Shown here: in pieces, positions 22,131 to 33,730 of the stretch
Numbering within the stretch: the first letter of the stretch is position 1
Layout of the letters: the number at the start of each line of letters is the position of its first letter
Translations under genes and position numbers: made by a program
The notes under the pieces: model-generated
Told to the model about the DNA's origin: nothing
The model's database searches: none
Seen by the model: the letters and a program-made list of their open reading frames with translations, nothing else
NCBI GenBank assembly: GCA_950022655.1
Contig: OX465590.1
Span: 43,235,718 to 43,299,717, forward strand
Source: Alentia gelatinosa
Taxonomy: Eukaryota; Annelida; Polychaeta; Phyllodocida; Polynoidae
Reading direction: 5' to 3'
DNA length: 64,000 bases

Positions 22131-22510
22131 GGCATTTACATTAGACAACTAAATATGTGGCGACTGTAGATCATCAAGCCAGTAGTCATTAGGTGGTGGC
22201 AAAGTTCAACGCAAAAATCATCTACCTCCGAATAGACTCTCGAGCGTTTACACTGATGACCAAGTTTTCACAGAATCGCCACCTATCTAGACCACTAATT
22301 CAAGCCGGCTTGAATTAGTCGCTGGTGTCAGAGCTTGTCCAAAAGTCGTCAGATGGTGCCGAATTGTGTAACCAGCCATAATTAGACAATTTATAGTCGC
22401 CATGGGCTTTCGGTTTATACTACACTACTTCTGGCCTTTTACTGTTGAAAGTCATCAGACGGTGCAAAATTCAAGAATCGCCGCCGATACTCGTCTAGTG
22501 TAAACGCCGT
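22131..22510. mobile_element. MITE, family V (380 bp)
   Basis: Ends GGCATTTACATTAGACAACT and inverse TCGTCTAGTGTAAACGCC. The interior is built from TCGTCAGATGGTGC-like words and a palindrome AATTCAAGCCGGCTTGAATT. Relatives: 31795-32176 (inverted) and 48204-48340 (truncated). Confidence 0.82.
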
Positions 22511-22566
22511 GTCGTCACATTTCCAGTCGTCTAGTGCGCATGCCGTATCATGGATGTACGTCTTGT

Positions 22567-22712
22567 AACAAGCTTGTGGCAGCACCATAGGTAAACAGCA
22601 GTAAATAATCAATGCCTTTAGATAATGAATAAACGGGACTCATTTCGACGACTATAAATCGTTTGGTGTAAATGCTTGAAGCATTTCCTCGGTCGACGAT
22701 TCTTGGTGACGA
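22567..22712 (+). repeat. Direct repeat partner of 21940-22083
   Basis: Second copy of the block; the following TACAGTCGTCACGTTTCCAG also resembles the family V interior. Confidence 0.85.
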
Positions 22713-22996
22713 TTTTATATATGATCTACAGTCGTCACGTTTCCAGTCGTCTTGTGTGTACTCCGTATCTTGTAACGAGGGTCTCAGAGGCGACCTGCCG
22801 CGTACCGTGCTTCTTATATTTCACACTGATGTGAAGGAAAGTCCTCCATAACTATAAAAGCTGAAAAACCCTGCTCTCTGAGGCACAGTGGACAATGTCT
22901 TACTGCAGTCCTTTCACGCGCTGTAACGCGGAGACTGGTTTTTATGCCGAGCTCCTCTTTCATTTATGCTGATAACGCGTTTATTACATACCCGTG

Positions 22997-23234
22997 TACA
23001 GTAGAACCCCGAGTAAGCGGACACCCTGTACAGTAGAACGGTACCCCGCGTAAGCGGGCACCCTCCATTCCTTGAACAAGTGTCCGCTTACGCGAGGTGT
23101 TCCCTTACACGGAGTTCAAATTAGCATCTAATAGAGGGAACTGTTCCGAGAAAAAGTGTCCCGTTAACGCGGTGTGTCCGCGTATGCGGGGTGTCCTTTA
23201 AGCGGGGTGTCCGTTAGGCGGGGTTATAGTGTAC
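22997..23234. mobile_element. pogo/Tc1-like MITE
   Basis: TA-flanked ends: CAGTAGAACCCCGAGTAAGC at the left and inverse-type GGCGGGGTTATAGTG at the right. The interior consists of repeated GTGTCCGCTTACGCGAGG variants. CAGTAGAACCCC-type ends and TA flanks are typical of pogo/Tigger-related elements. The end sequence occurs twice at the left (22997 and 23031). No transposase. Confidence 0.75.
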
Positions 23235-23289
23235 TTACTTATCTTAGTTAAATACATAACAGTCATACTAATATGAACAGGATAGTAAT

Positions 23290-23400
23290 ATCATCAAAAG
23301 ATTCCTCGTCCCCTGAGTGGGAGTGTCTCCGGGCATCACTCGTTCCCTGAGTAGGAGTGTCTCCAGGCATCACTCGTCCCCTGAGTGGGAGTGTCTTGTT
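23290..23400. repeat. About 45-bp tandem, GTCCCCTGAGTGGGAGTGTC
   Basis: Three units, each ending CTCCAGGCATCACTC. The CCAGGCATCA word is shared with family T palindromes. Confidence 0.8.
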
Positions 23401-23910
23401 AGAAATATTCACCAATCTTAAAGTACAAGGTGAATATTTCCGACACAAAACAGCGCGGAACAGATTGCATTCAGTGGCAGTAACCATGTCTCCCTATATC
23501 ATATTGCTATATATTGCTTTATTCAGCCTGAGTGTCAAGCAGCAGTTGATCAGGCTGGTGTCATCTTTGCATATTGTGTTATAAGAAATAGAGAGTTTCA
23601 CCCCTGAAATAGAGAGTTTCACCCCTGTCCTCCGGCTGTTAAAACCTCAGTCTACGACCTCGGTTATAATGCCCGGGGACAGGGGTTCGGTAAAATAAAA
23701 ATTCGCCCACAGGGATATTGTTTTCTCATATTATTACATACCTATGGCCGAACGTCTATGAAATACTACCCGCTGCTCGGGGTGCAGTATAAATAATGTT
23801 CGGGCGCACTGAGCCGGTAGTGAATATTTGGGCGCACTGTGACCATCGGGTCAATTGGTACATTTAAAAAGTATATAAAATGGCGGTTTTATTAATATTT
23901 AGTTATGTAA

Positions 23911-24070
23911 TAATAAGAAACCGTAGTGACTGAGCCCGTAGGGATGCTATTCTCAGCCTTTTGATGCCAGAAATACGTCCCTCCGCCTGCAGCGTCGGGA
24001 CGTATTCATGGCATAAAAAGACCTCGAACAGCCATCCCTTCGGGCGCAGTAACCACGTTTTCTCTTATTA
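23911..24070. repeat. Long hairpin, family U copy 2
   Basis: AATAAGAAACCGTAGTGACT ... inverse AACCACGTTTTCTCTTATTA. The arms have drifted from copy 1 (GATGCTATTCTC versus GGTGACCGTTCTC), yet opposite arms still pair in most positions. Confidence 0.88.
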
Positions 24071-24473
24071 TAAACCTATGCACAAATTCACTGTCCGTGG
24101 CTGTGAGGTTGGGAAGACACTTGCCAAAATAACCAGTGAGAAACTATATGGACATTATACTGGAATTGCTCAGTAACCCACTGATTATGTTTGCCATTCA
24201 GATAATCATGCGTAATTAAGTACCATTACTGGATAGATTGATGTATATTGTAATACACTCAGGGAACCATTGTGTTTGAGATGCTTCATATTTACATTCA
24301 CATCTCATTACCAGATTATGTATATATGTTGTAAATAAGTACAATTAAATATGAAATGTCGGTTGAAGACTGGTATCAAGGTAAAGACTTGATAACATAT
24401 AAATTGAATCTACTGACAACATCGGATGAGTTACTAGATACCTTTCATCTCTAATATATACACAATATTACCA

Positions 24474-24575
24474 TGATTTCAATCTGAGTGGCCGTATTCT
24501 CCGCGTAGTTGACGTGTAGTATTGCGTAGCGTCAACTACAAGGAGAATACGGCCACATAGATCGAAATCATGGTA
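24474..24575. repeat. Hairpin element (GGCCGTATTCTCC arms)
   Basis: Arms GAGTGGCCGTATTCTCC...GTAGTTGACG and inverse CGTCAACTAC...GGAGAATACGGCCAC, with ATTTCAATC / GAAATCATGG beyond. Related cores at 49908-50035 and 57185-57280. Confidence 0.85.
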
Positions 24576-25115
24576 ATGTTGTATTTATTACTCACCTTTC
24601 GGGTAATTATTAGGAAAAGAATCTTGTAAATAATTAGAAATCCGACCCAAGCGTCTGCATAGTTTATATAAATTAGTTCCTATAATGTCTGTCGGGTGGC
24701 GCATAAAGCCGTATTCTCCTAGGAGATTCCGGAGGTCAGTATTCTACTCAGTAGCGATCTGGAGTCTCCATAGGCTTAGTATGGAGACTCCGTATAAATA
24801 ACATTGCCAGACAGAATTCTTTATTGAATTTATTCTAGCCTAGTTGAGTATGATGCTTATAGTGTAGACTGCTGACAAAAACATTGTGATTATAATCTTT
24901 CACTCTATGTAGTATTGGGTTCTCGATGATGTTTGCCAGATCAAGATCTTTAAAAGAAAAGAAAAGATTTCCATCAAACTCTGTCAACCGTAGAACTAAC
25001 AAAAAGCTTCAAATGTACCAAGGTGGCTGTCAACAGGAAGAACTGATGCACAGATCAAATACACACCGCTCCTAGGGATAGAGTCAGTGTAGTCACACTG
25101 CTATATAGTATGCCG

Positions 25116-25275
25116 TAATATGAGAAAACGTAGTCACTGAGCCCGTACGAGTGGCCGTTCGAGGTCATTTGATGAAAATATACGGCCCGACGCCGTAGGC
25201 GAGAGCGCCGTATATTTTCATCAAATGACCGAGAACGGCCACCGTACGGGTTCAGTCACTACGTTTTCTTATTAC
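25116..25275. repeat. Long hairpin, family U copy 3
   Basis: GAGAAAACGTAGTCACTGAG ... loop ACGCCGTAGGCGAGAGC ... inverse ACTACGTTTTCTTATTA. This is the most perfect palindrome of the three. Confidence 0.92.
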
Positions 25276-25390
25276 TATACACCTACTACTCGTTTAAACG
25301 CCGTCTTATTAACTTTCCTGGTCCCTGATTCAACCCTCCTTTACCGAACAATATCACTGCCATTCAAAAAGGAAAACCTAAAAATCTATA

Positions 25391-25457
25391 GCCGCGGCCG
25401 GGGATCGAACCCCAGACCTTTAGACTAAAAGAGAATACTCTAACCGCTACACCACCA
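25391..25457 (-). pseudogene. tRNA-like sequence (probable tRNA pseudogene or SINE head)
   Basis: On the - strand TGTAGCGGTTAGAGTA resembles an A box/D arm and GGGGTTCGATCCCC a T arm/B box, 67 nt apart in tRNA order. The acceptor arms do not pair well and the anticodon arm is ambiguous (6-nt loop if the stem is maximised), so a functional tRNA is unlikely. Confidence 0.55.
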
Positions 25458-25789
25458 ACTATTTATGTCTAAATGGCAATTACAAGGTGTAAGAGTGAAG
25501 GAGAACAATGTGACAATGTATTCCATGATTATCCTTTTTTTATTTAATAGATAGGTGTATCTAACGTGGGTGGTTCATGTAATACAGTTTAGATAGCTTA
25601 GATATGCTCCTATGACACATTTACAAAGTTCGGTGAACCTAACCTCTGCTTGGAGAGCATTGGAGTTGCTCCCGGTTGATAATTTCTTGTACAGGGCGCC
25701 TTTGGTTGTAAACTGAACAGAGTGGTAGTGTCATTAATGGCTATTTAGGGTATAATTTGAATATTTACGGACAGTTTGAGGTAAATAAT

Positions 25790-25965
25790 AATAGGAGAAC
25801 AACGTGATTATACCTGTATTCCATGATACCTCTTTTAGATGGGTGTAAATACACACCTCCGTCTCCGACGTCGGTGTGTATTTACACCCATCTAAAAGTC
25901 GGTAATCATTCCGTACAGGCATAATGACATAGTTCTCCCATATTCCTATATACCTATGGCTGTAC
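25790..25965. repeat. Long hairpin (GTGTAAATACACACC core arms)
   Basis: AATAGGAGAACAACGTGATT ... TTTTAGATGGGTGTAAATAC, then the inverse, closing with ATAGTTCTCCCATATT. The loop is CTCCGTCTCCGACG-like. Confidence 0.85.
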
Positions 25966-26231
25966 ACTCTATGCTTACACCACGTCATGGGGGGTGGAGT
26001 AACTTATGGATACTACCCAAGGTTGCCATATACTACCCAAGGTTGCCGTATACTACCCAAGGTTGACATTTAGACCAATCAGATTGTCTCTTACAAAATT
26101 CATATGAAAAGCGCAGTGGGGAGTAAACATAAAGTGTCAAGTTACTCGATAAGGTTGGATCTGGCTTCAGGTTTGATGGTGGATGAGCAAATAATGCTAA
26201 TTATCGTTATTAAACCACATTTGAAGGTATA

Positions 26232-26420
26232 TAGGAATAGGGAAACCAAGTACCAGTGAAAGGAAGTCAAAATTACTCGGTAAGGCTTGGAAAAATTACT
26301 GTTACGAGGTAAGGCTTGGAAAAATTACTGCCCAAGGCCTTGGCCGCGGGCAGTAATTTTTCCAAGCCTTACCTCGTAACTTTTAACTTTTGCTCACCGG
26401 AACATAGTTTCCCTCTATTA
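26232..26420. repeat. Hairpin element with doubled left arm
   Basis: AAGGCTTGGAAAAATTACTG occurs twice on the left (about 26281, 26311) and once inverted on the right (CAGTAATTTTTCCAAGCCTT). The outer ends AATAGGGAAACC and CATAGTTTCCCTCTATT are inverse. Confidence 0.82.
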
Positions 26421-26449
26421 TCATGAAACATCACGAAATTTCATATGAT

Positions 26450-26985
26450 TATTTATGTGGCATGAGTTGTCTTTGCGGAATGATTTCACGAAGCAGAGCT
26501 GAGTGATATCTGTAGCGGAAGACAACGAATTGCATATAAACAGTTAAATGAAATCGAGTGGTGTTTAGATTTTATACTACCCTGTTATATGTTTTTAATT
26601 TCATGTCACCAGTGGCATATAAGTATTTTATGCCATAACCGTGACATACAGTTATACCATATTAAGTCTATGGAGATTTATATGAGGGGTAGGATAAAGC
26701 TCTTTATCCTACCCCTAATATTAATTCCCATAGGCTTAACATTGAGCTTCCGTACGCCATGCTGACTGGCATACAGAGTTTTGTATGCCACTAGAATTGT
26801 AATCACGTAACATTCCAAAATCTAGGAGATGGGGTAGGATAAAATCAAAACCTGATTCATTTTAATCTTGGCCTCCTGTAGTTTTGGCTCCGGACTTCAC
26901 TCGGAAGTCACTTTGCCAAACTCCAGTCATGGCATACAGTGGCCAAGATTAAAACTCATCCAGTTTTACGATAGTACTTATCGAC
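26450..26985. repeat. Head-to-head pair of bipartite hairpin elements (C3 + C4)
   Basis: The order is hairpin / TATCCTACCC unit / TATCCTACCC unit / hairpin. The first hairpin core is CACGAAGCAGAGCTGAGTGA; its unit runs to TGAGGGGTAGGATAAA at about 26698. The second unit starts 4-5 bp later with TTTATCCTACCCCTAATATT. It contains CCCATAGGCTTAACATTGAG and ends GGGGTAGGATAAAAT, followed by a hairpin with core GGACTTCACTCGGAAGTCAC. This gives an overall 530-bp near-mirror arrangement. Confidence 0.8.
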
Positions 26986-28334
26986 TCTACAGTCCACTGT
27001 AGGATATCCTCTAATCTATATTACACAGAATAATCCGATTAATTAAGACAATATAGGGTATTAGGGTGAGACCAAAGTACTGCTTATATTTAGGTGCATA
27101 GTAAGTTGGTAATCTATCTGAACGGGAAATATCAATAAACTCGTATCTCGATGTGACAACCCATGATGTCTATGTTAGTCTGGTGGCGAGAGGGGTATAC
27201 ATTGCTTTAGCGTCCAGAAAATTTCTTTTTCATGATTATTTATCTCCAGAATCTTCTGATTTCAAATCTACCGGGTGCAACGTTGAAATGTTTGGGCAAC
27301 TTTAGCTATGAGCGTTTGAAAATAAAAAGTGAAAAAGATATTTTTAAATAAAAAAATAAATATGCTAAGGATCATATTGTTTTCATTGCTTAAGAAACCC
27401 ATCAATTTGTCTGGACCTCAAAGCAAGGTTCACTTTCTCTGCCAGACTATGTGTCTATGAAACTCTAACAAGAACTGTTTAGTTCGTTTTGGTGTAATTT
27501 TTTTCGTTCCGTTAGTCCCAAATGGGGCTCTGGTTCACCTCATATGACCTCATCTCATCATCACCGTTACTAGTGCACTGGACCAGATCCATGCACAAAT
27601 CATGTAATCCAGACAAACTACAAATATATCCATGAGCTGATAATAACTATGGGTATAAATATATCACAGCTCTCCACTAGGCCCAAGGGCATGGAGAGTC
27701 CTTGGCCATATGTGGGCACCTGGCCCATCACAGTGGGTGTACACTTTGAGTGACCTCCACCCTACCAAGGATCAAGGACAGCTAGAAATAAGGACATGAT
27801 ATTTGGGACAAGCAACCTTGACATTGTAATGTATTCAACTTTGAGATTTCCTTTTTATGCTAGTTGCAACCATCACTCAGGGTTCTTTGGCCTGAGTCGG
27901 TGAGAAGTGTGTATCGTTTGTGGACCCAATAAAGAAGCATAGAGTACCTCAACTGCATATCTTGTTTGTGAAGGGCTGACACAGCTAAGCAGTACTCTAC
28001 CCCCTACAACCTACCTTCATCGCAGCTACGGTGCTTTACTGGTAGTCTACACCAGTTCTTCATATCCAGTTGTAACTCCATTGTGATAGATCCATAGGAC
28101 ACTGCACAACTGCTAAACCCTCCTGTGGGTCAGTGGTGCATTCTACACATTGATAGGACATACTCACAATTATCACACCGATAATAACACACAGTAAGTC
28201 ACTAATAAGACTAGCTTCGAGATCAGCCCACTAGTATAAAATTGTATCTTTGATAACTCTAAGATCATTTGCAAACAAAAACCCATAACTAGCACTATTG
28301 TAGTAGAAAACCGAGATTGTGAATTGTACTAGCT
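26986..28334. other. No gene recognised
   Basis: Ordinary AT-rich sequence. CAATAAAGAAGC near 27928 resembles a polyadenylation signal but has no readable exon before it. Confidence 0.4.
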
Positions 28335-28433
28335 GGAGGAACCATTGGCGGCAGATCGGTTTCCGCCGAGCTTGGAGACGGTTATATAAATGATTGACCC
28401 TAATAAAATTTCCTTAAAAAAACCAAAAAACTG
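28335..28433 (+). mobile_element. Retroposon 3' tail
   Basis: AACCATTGGCGGCAGATCGG ... CCTAATAAAATTTCCTTAAA then an A-rich end. Diverged match to the terminal block at 19052-19146. Confidence 0.55.
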
Positions 28434-28475
28434 CGTGTTTCGAACAGCCTACGGTGTACTTTGAAAAAGAACCCC

Positions 28476-28680
28476 ATAAGGCCTTTTTCCATTGGCTGAC
28501 AAACACTGTGTAGATTTTTTGTGTTCTTCTAATATCCTATTTCCATTTGTCATCAGCAGTGCTAAGGTCCGTCGGTGGTGCCTGACTGTATATCGGTGAT
28601 GGTAAATGGAAATAGGCTATTAGGAAAACACAAAAAATCTACATAATGCTTGTCGGCCAATCAAACTGACATATATTCGA
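28476..28680. mobile_element. MITE, family Q (copy 2)
   Basis: Ends GGCCTTTTTCCATTGGCTGA ... GTGTAGATTTTTTG and inverse, with centre GGTCCGTCGGTGGTGCCTGA, as at 10421-10605. Confidence 0.8.
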
Positions 28681-29450
28681 ACTCGGTGAATATTTCAGAC
28701 AGGAAATAGCGTGGAACAGATAGCATTCAGCTACAATAACCTGAGCCAGAAAAACTCATCGTATAACGAGAGATACAATAAAATGATTATTTTTTTTACC
28801 AAAATGGTTCCCTATATCATATGCTATATTACCTTATTAAAGCTGAGAATTGAGAATGGAGGACACACATGACCTAGCACACCGATCACGCCCACGGTCC
28901 ATACGTTACCCTCCCTCCCCATGAGGAAAATGCCATTCTGAAAATTGCCATCATACCGATTGGCGTTGGTTTCTAAGGGCGGGAATTCCCTTCAATGTCC
29001 GGCCGGCGTTTTCCATTATAGAAGACCACCTTCTGCCTGTGTGACCTTTGACCTGTCGCAGGGGCCCGGCTGACAGCTCAATATCCTGTTCATACCCGAC
29101 CACCCGGCTTCCCCGTGTCCCCACTTAAAGCCCGTTTCCAGAGAGGCCCGTTTCCATCGGCCGATAATTTGGCACCGATCTGCAGTCGGGAAACACCAAT
29201 CGAGATTTTTGGCGTTTTTGTTTTGTTTTTTGGGGTGTTGTTTTTTTTTTGGGGGGGGGGGGGGGAGTTATTCCGAGGCCAGATTAGTAAATAATTTGGG
29301 ACATGTCAGAATCTCCCAGTAACCGATTATAGGTGCTCTATACATTTCCTATGGATACTCCTTATTTGATGGGCAATTAAGTCTCATTGTTGCTGTAGCA
29401 GTGATAGTACAACTACCACAATATGTAAAAAAAAAAAAATTGTATTGATC
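28681..29450. other. No gene; homopolymer tracts
   Basis: Contains poly-T then a 15-bp poly-G run at 29242-29268, otherwise unremarkable. A partial CCCGTTTCCATCGGCCGATAAT near 29145 resembles a MITE end. Confidence 0.4.
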
Positions 29451-29454
29451 GATG

Positions 29455-29487
29455 AAAAACCAAAACCAAAACCAAAACCAAAAAACC
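29455..29487. repeat. (AAAACC)n
   Basis: Five units of ACCAAA-type hexamer. Confidence 0.9.
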
Positions 29488-30300
29488 TTCCTAGCTGTAG
29501 ACAATGAGATTTATTATCAGCTGATTTAGGCATTTGTAGATTTCCCATAATCTACTTTAACACTTTACAGAGGGGCCTGGGGCCACCAGGCCTGCGCTGG
29601 ACTCACTGGTCCCTTTCCCGCCAAACCCCACTCATCCCATTTGTCCCCTCTCCCTCCCCCAAGCGACTGACCACAGAGATATAGAGTAGGTTTCATGAAG
29701 ATAACAATATTCAACTTCGCAACGATGGACTAGCTGATAATGTTACTCTTAAAATCCTCCTGTGGCATTCTGAATTTAATAATCTAGGATCACATATGAT
29801 GGTCATAGTTCAACAAGAGGAATAGGTTCTATAACAAGAATAAGAAGAGCAAGAAGAGTTAGCAGTTTGTGGAAAGGACAAAGCAAGAACAATGGCAATA
29901 ACGTCAAGAACAGGTAGAAATGCGTCAGTGAAGACAAGATGAATAAAAACAAGTACTAGAACATGAAAAACACTATTAGAAATTCCGGGAAATAAGAGAA
30001 CATGAAGAGGGGAACGAGAGATAGATGAATGGGAACAGGAACAAGTAGAAGAGAATGAATACAGGAAGAGGAAGAGGAGGATGGTCAAAAACTTTTACCC
30101 ACCCACACCAGTTCTCCTATGCTTCGATGAAACTCATTCCATTGTATGTGTTGCAGAATGCCAGCCTTAAGGAGAAAAAGGCAATGAATTAAATATCTAA
30201 AGCTGATTAGAAATCTGACGAATACAATGAGTAACTTTCCATTCCCACCTTTCTACTTCCTCAGCGTCGTCATTATTTACGGTAGTAAAAGGCGCAGTCT
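29488..30300. other. No gene recognised
   Basis: 29815-30085 is purine-biased low-complexity AAGAAGAGCAAGAAG-like sequence; its - strand frame is compositional, not a gene. Confidence 0.45.
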
Positions 30301-30430
30301 TTGTATTGGATACACGAGATTCCTCCGCCTACAAATGAGATCTCGCGAGAACGGCGCCTCTACAGTCTCCCAGCCGATGTTTAGCGATTTATAAAACCTT
30401 GTTTACTGCGGATAGACCAGACTTCAGGGG
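30301..30430. promoter_or_regulatory. Possible promoter fragment with TCTCGCGAGA
   Basis: TCTCGCGAGA at 30341-30350 is a palindrome known from many TATA-less animal promoters. It sits in locally CpG-richer sequence with ATTTATAAAACC about 45 bp downstream. No first exon can be assigned, so this is tentative. Confidence 0.25.
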
Positions 30431-30704
30431 CTTAGCAATTGAAATGCCATCCCTCAGTTTCTTAGAAACAGATTTATTTTCCATTAGTCATCTCTGATTC
30501 CAGCTTTTGGACAAGGAATGACGCCATTTTGCGAAAGCTCTCGTTTCTCCTGTGGAATATAAAAGGAGGAAACTTGTGTAAAATCTTATCGGAAACCAGA
30601 GATAAAACAGACAAGTAGTCGCGGTAAATTAGAATCCTGAGGAATAAAGCTAAGTTTTAGGATTTGCACTAGATACTGTACATGTTCCCTTTCACAAATT
30701 GCTC

Positions 30705-30990
30705 CTTATTATCCCACCCCTAATAAAAAACGCCGTAGGCTTAACATGGGATTTGTTTATGTCACGGGTGTGACATAAAGTGTTGTTTATGCCACTACTT
30801 TTTGATACTGAAAAAATATAGGAACAGGGTAGGATAAAATCTAGACGCCACTCGTTTGAGTTTGAGTTTATTTATGCCACTCATTTTGTTGGCTCCATAA
30901 TTTCACGAGTCGAAGACGAGTGACATTACGGAGCCAACAAAATGTGTGGCATAAATAAACTCAGACTCAAACTCGTGACGTCTCTTCATA
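30705..30990. repeat. Bipartite hairpin element C5
   Basis: A unit bounded by TTATCCCACCCCTAAT and CAGGGTAGGATAAAAT, with the variant GTAGGCTTAACATGGG and palindrome TATGTCACGGGTGTGACATA. It is joined to a hairpin with arms GTTTGAGTTTGAGTTTATTT/ inverse and core TTCACGAGTCGAAGACGAGT. Confidence 0.85.
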
Positions 30991-31134
30991 ATATCTGATA
31001 ATTGTGACGAATAATTTACATTCTCCCTATTTAGTATGCATGTTGACTGACAGAGTGATTTAATATGATACGATATTTGCGGCGGTTTCTTTTTAATTTT
31101 CTTTATTTAGGCTGTAAGGATGTCAGCAAGGTAG

Positions 31135-31370
31135 CCTGTATGTGGGTCCTTAAGTGGGATCCATGTACCTCACAGGGCTCAAAATCTCATGCGATTTTGC
31201 TCCTTTTTAGGGGGAAATGTCTTTAACAATTACAAGGAGGTAAACATGTCCCTAAAACTTATACGAAAAAATTGTGTTCAGGTACAGAATCTCAGCAGGA
31301 TTTGTCTAAAAAGAAACACCCTGTGAGGTACATGAATCCCATCGTGTGAATCCCACTTTACAGCTTTTTC
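31135..31370. repeat. TIR element carrying one unit of the 59.6-kb minisatellite
   Basis: AAGTGGGATCCATGTACCTC at the left is inverse to GAGGTACATGAATCCC...CCCACTT at the right. Its right part (TCTCAGCAGGATTTGTCTAA ... AACACCCTGTGAGG) is a single unit of the array at 59583-60215. Confidence 0.75.
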
Positions 31371-31794
31371 TTTGGTACAATCACATACGCCTACCTTGGT
31401 GTTACATGTCATTCCTTTACAGCCATACTCTTAGTACAAGTGATCAGGTAGGTGCATGTTTCCTTACCTGCTAGATTCATCTAGAAAATCAATATAGTTT
31501 GAGTAGGATCCTAAGTTTCAATGCCTATACCAATTAGGCTTTGTAGTGTTCTTGACTTCAACATGTTGGTAAGTCCTGGACTGATACTGTCTTTGTTTCC
31601 TTATGCAGTGAAACTGCTGTCTCTTTTGTGCTTTACTGTCCTTTATCTTCCCTAGGAAGATTTTTGACTATATAGGTTATAGTAAAATGTTCATTCCTAT
31701 TTATATACAAAATGAGAAAGGGCCACAGGTTGACAACTGCCGGACCACCAATTGTAGCATTTTGCACCGCCGACTAATTGTGCGATACTTTTAC

Positions 31795-32176
31795 CTGGCT
31801 TTTATACTAGACGATTCTGGCTGGCGATTCTGGCATTTTGCACCTCCTGACGACTTTCAGCAGTAAAATTATTAAAATTATTTAGTCTAAACGCAAAGCC
31901 CATGGCAACTTCAAAGTGTCTGGTTACATCACATTATACAATTTAGCACCACCTGACGACTATTGGACACGCTCTGACGCCCGCGACTATTTCAAGCAGG
32001 CTTGAATTAGTCATCTACATGGGCAGCAATTCTGTGAAAACTCATAGTAGTCAGTGTAAAAGCTCGGGTACTTTCTCAGGTTAACAACCTTTACAGTGGA
32101 CATTGCCACCACCTGATAACTATTGGCTTAACAATCTGCAGTCCTCACGTATTTAGTTGTTTAATGTAAACGCCGG
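31795..32176. mobile_element. MITE, family V (inverted relative of 22131-22510)
   Basis: TTTATACTAGACGATTCTGG at one end and TAAACGCCGGG at the other. Shares CACCTGACGACTATTGG and the CAAGCAGGCTTGAATTAG palindrome. Confidence 0.75.
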
Positions 32177-32531
32177 GTTGGTACAATAATCGTCAGGCAG
32201 AAACAGAAATGGTCATTGATTTTTTTTCTTTACTGCCTTATTCAATATGGCACCAGAGCCTGACTTCTACACCAAACAACAAAATCAAAGTACACTGAAT
32301 TAATCGGTGATGCCCCACAGTTTACTACAAAAAGTCGATGAATCTCTACCATTCTTTGTTTTCTTTAATAGCAGCTTTTATTAACATAATAAAGATACAA
32401 TTACAATGAGATATCCTGACATCGTTTCTAGAAGACGCTTCAGGAAGAACAGATCCTAAAAATTACAACATACCAGTTCAAACAATAAAGAGTTATGAAG
32501 AAACCATTGCTGCTTATTTCCTGGGGAGGGG

Positions 32532-32975
32532 GGTGTCCACCAGGCTCCCGACGCGAACCGACGCGCCCCGATATTCCCCTCTCGATACAAAATTCATATC
32601 GTAGCAAAAATCGTAGAGCTTATCGGGGCAGTTGGTCAGGTTTCTACGATAACGCTACCGACGCGGTCCGATGTGCACCTACGCGAACCAACGTGAAACC
32701 GATAAAAAAAACGGGATATCATATGAAATTTTCAGAATACCTAGAATATATAATGGTAATGCGGCTATGCAAAGATGGTGAAATTTGATAGTAGATAAGG
32801 GTCTCAAAGCGATCATTTTTATACCTTAACTTGGAACTGGTTTTTTCCCATTAAATTTTATCATGAGATATCATATAATATCGTTTTGTATCTACAGATA
32901 AAATATCAATCCTAAATATGCATTATTTCTGAAATTATAAAGGTGTCGGCTCGTGTTGGAGTTGGTGGATACTAA
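32532..32975. mobile_element. TIR element, family W (GTGTCCACCA ends)
   Basis: GTGTCCACCAGGCTCCCGAC at the left, GAGTTGGTGGATAC at the right. Terminal regions are rich in CCGACGCG words; the interior has ATATCATATGAAATTTTCAG and GTATCTACAGATAAAATAT. 60942-61395 is an inverted, diverged relative. Confidence 0.7.
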
Positions 32976-33539
32976 GTTTCTTCACCAAACAAAATACAGT
33001 ATTGAGACTACCATATTTTTGAAACACTGATTATGTACCACCGACTTTTTACAAGGGGAACTGCACCGTGATTTGTACAGCGTGAAAATTATCAGGGATT
33101 TTTGGTCAGCAGGTGAAAACGTCGCAATAGGCTGACACATTGCATACTTGATTTCCAAGGGAATTATTGAGTCTTTCAACGAAATATGATGCCTGATTTG
33201 AATAGACCATTTTACTCCTTTGTAAATGTTTTTGATGCAATTTCTTTGGCACCATCAAAAAAAAATCGCAATTATATTTCCATAAAAAAAGAGCTCATTC
33301 AGAAAGAGCAGGGGATTCAACTTCCTGAATTCTCACAAAAAGAAATTCAATTTCAGAAGCCATTCTTCGTTCCTTAATGCCTTCATAAACCAGGAGTGTT
33401 TTTTCCTGGATTTGATTGTGGAAGTCATCGGACATGTGCTGCCATCTGACGTCAACTCACTTCAAACTCACTATGACCAACACCTGCGTTTTTGCAGTTT
33501 ATTATTCCTGATTAATTTGAATTCGTCCACGTGTTGTCT
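32976..33539. other. No gene recognised
   Basis: A short open frame at 33186-33377 (+) contains Lys-rich sequence but has no start context or splice evidence. Confidence 0.4.
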
Positions 33540-33704
33540 TTATACTTCATCCACAGTTCACCAATCCTTCTAATCAACCAGACCCAGCGACCAATGAACA
33601 CCATCCTCTGTCTTTTGTCCGCTAATGCTCCGCAAACAACCAATCAGCGACCTCCTTACATCCTCACCGGAAATGACGTGTATTTCCCGGGGCATGCGCA
33701 GATA
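33540..33704 (+). promoter_or_regulatory. Candidate RNA polymerase II promoter (CCAAT x3, ETS, CRE, NRF1-like)
   Basis: Within about 150 bp lie ACCAATCC, ACCAATGAA, ACCAATCAGCG (CCAAT boxes), CACCGGAAATGACGTG (ETS plus CRE half) and GGCATGCGCAG (NRF1-like). This clustering is typical of TATA-less housekeeping promoters. It is more GC-rich and CpG-rich than its surroundings. Confidence 0.5.
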
Positions 33705-33730
33705 ATGGATGACGTAGAGGAGTGTGGGCA
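33705..33730 (+). CDS. Possible first coding exon (8 codons) of an unidentified gene
   Basis: ATG at 33705 has A at -3 and G at +4 (ATAATGG) just downstream of the promoter-like cluster. It reads MDDVEECG and then meets a strong donor, GTGAGT at 33731. A possible acceptor TTTTCGTTGTAG ends at about 33810. Joining to it continues QYRLHSSWLPEIFKMT and then stops, so either the product is a 24-residue peptide or upstream ORF, or the real second exon is further right. Inference from signals only. Confidence 0.28.

Noticed and set aside
25391..25457. Functional tRNA gene (- strand)
   Set aside because: A and B box-like parts are present but acceptor and anticodon stems do not close properly.
29810..30088. 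Ser/Leu-rich - strand frame
   Set aside because: Purine-biased low-complexity DNA; no motif.
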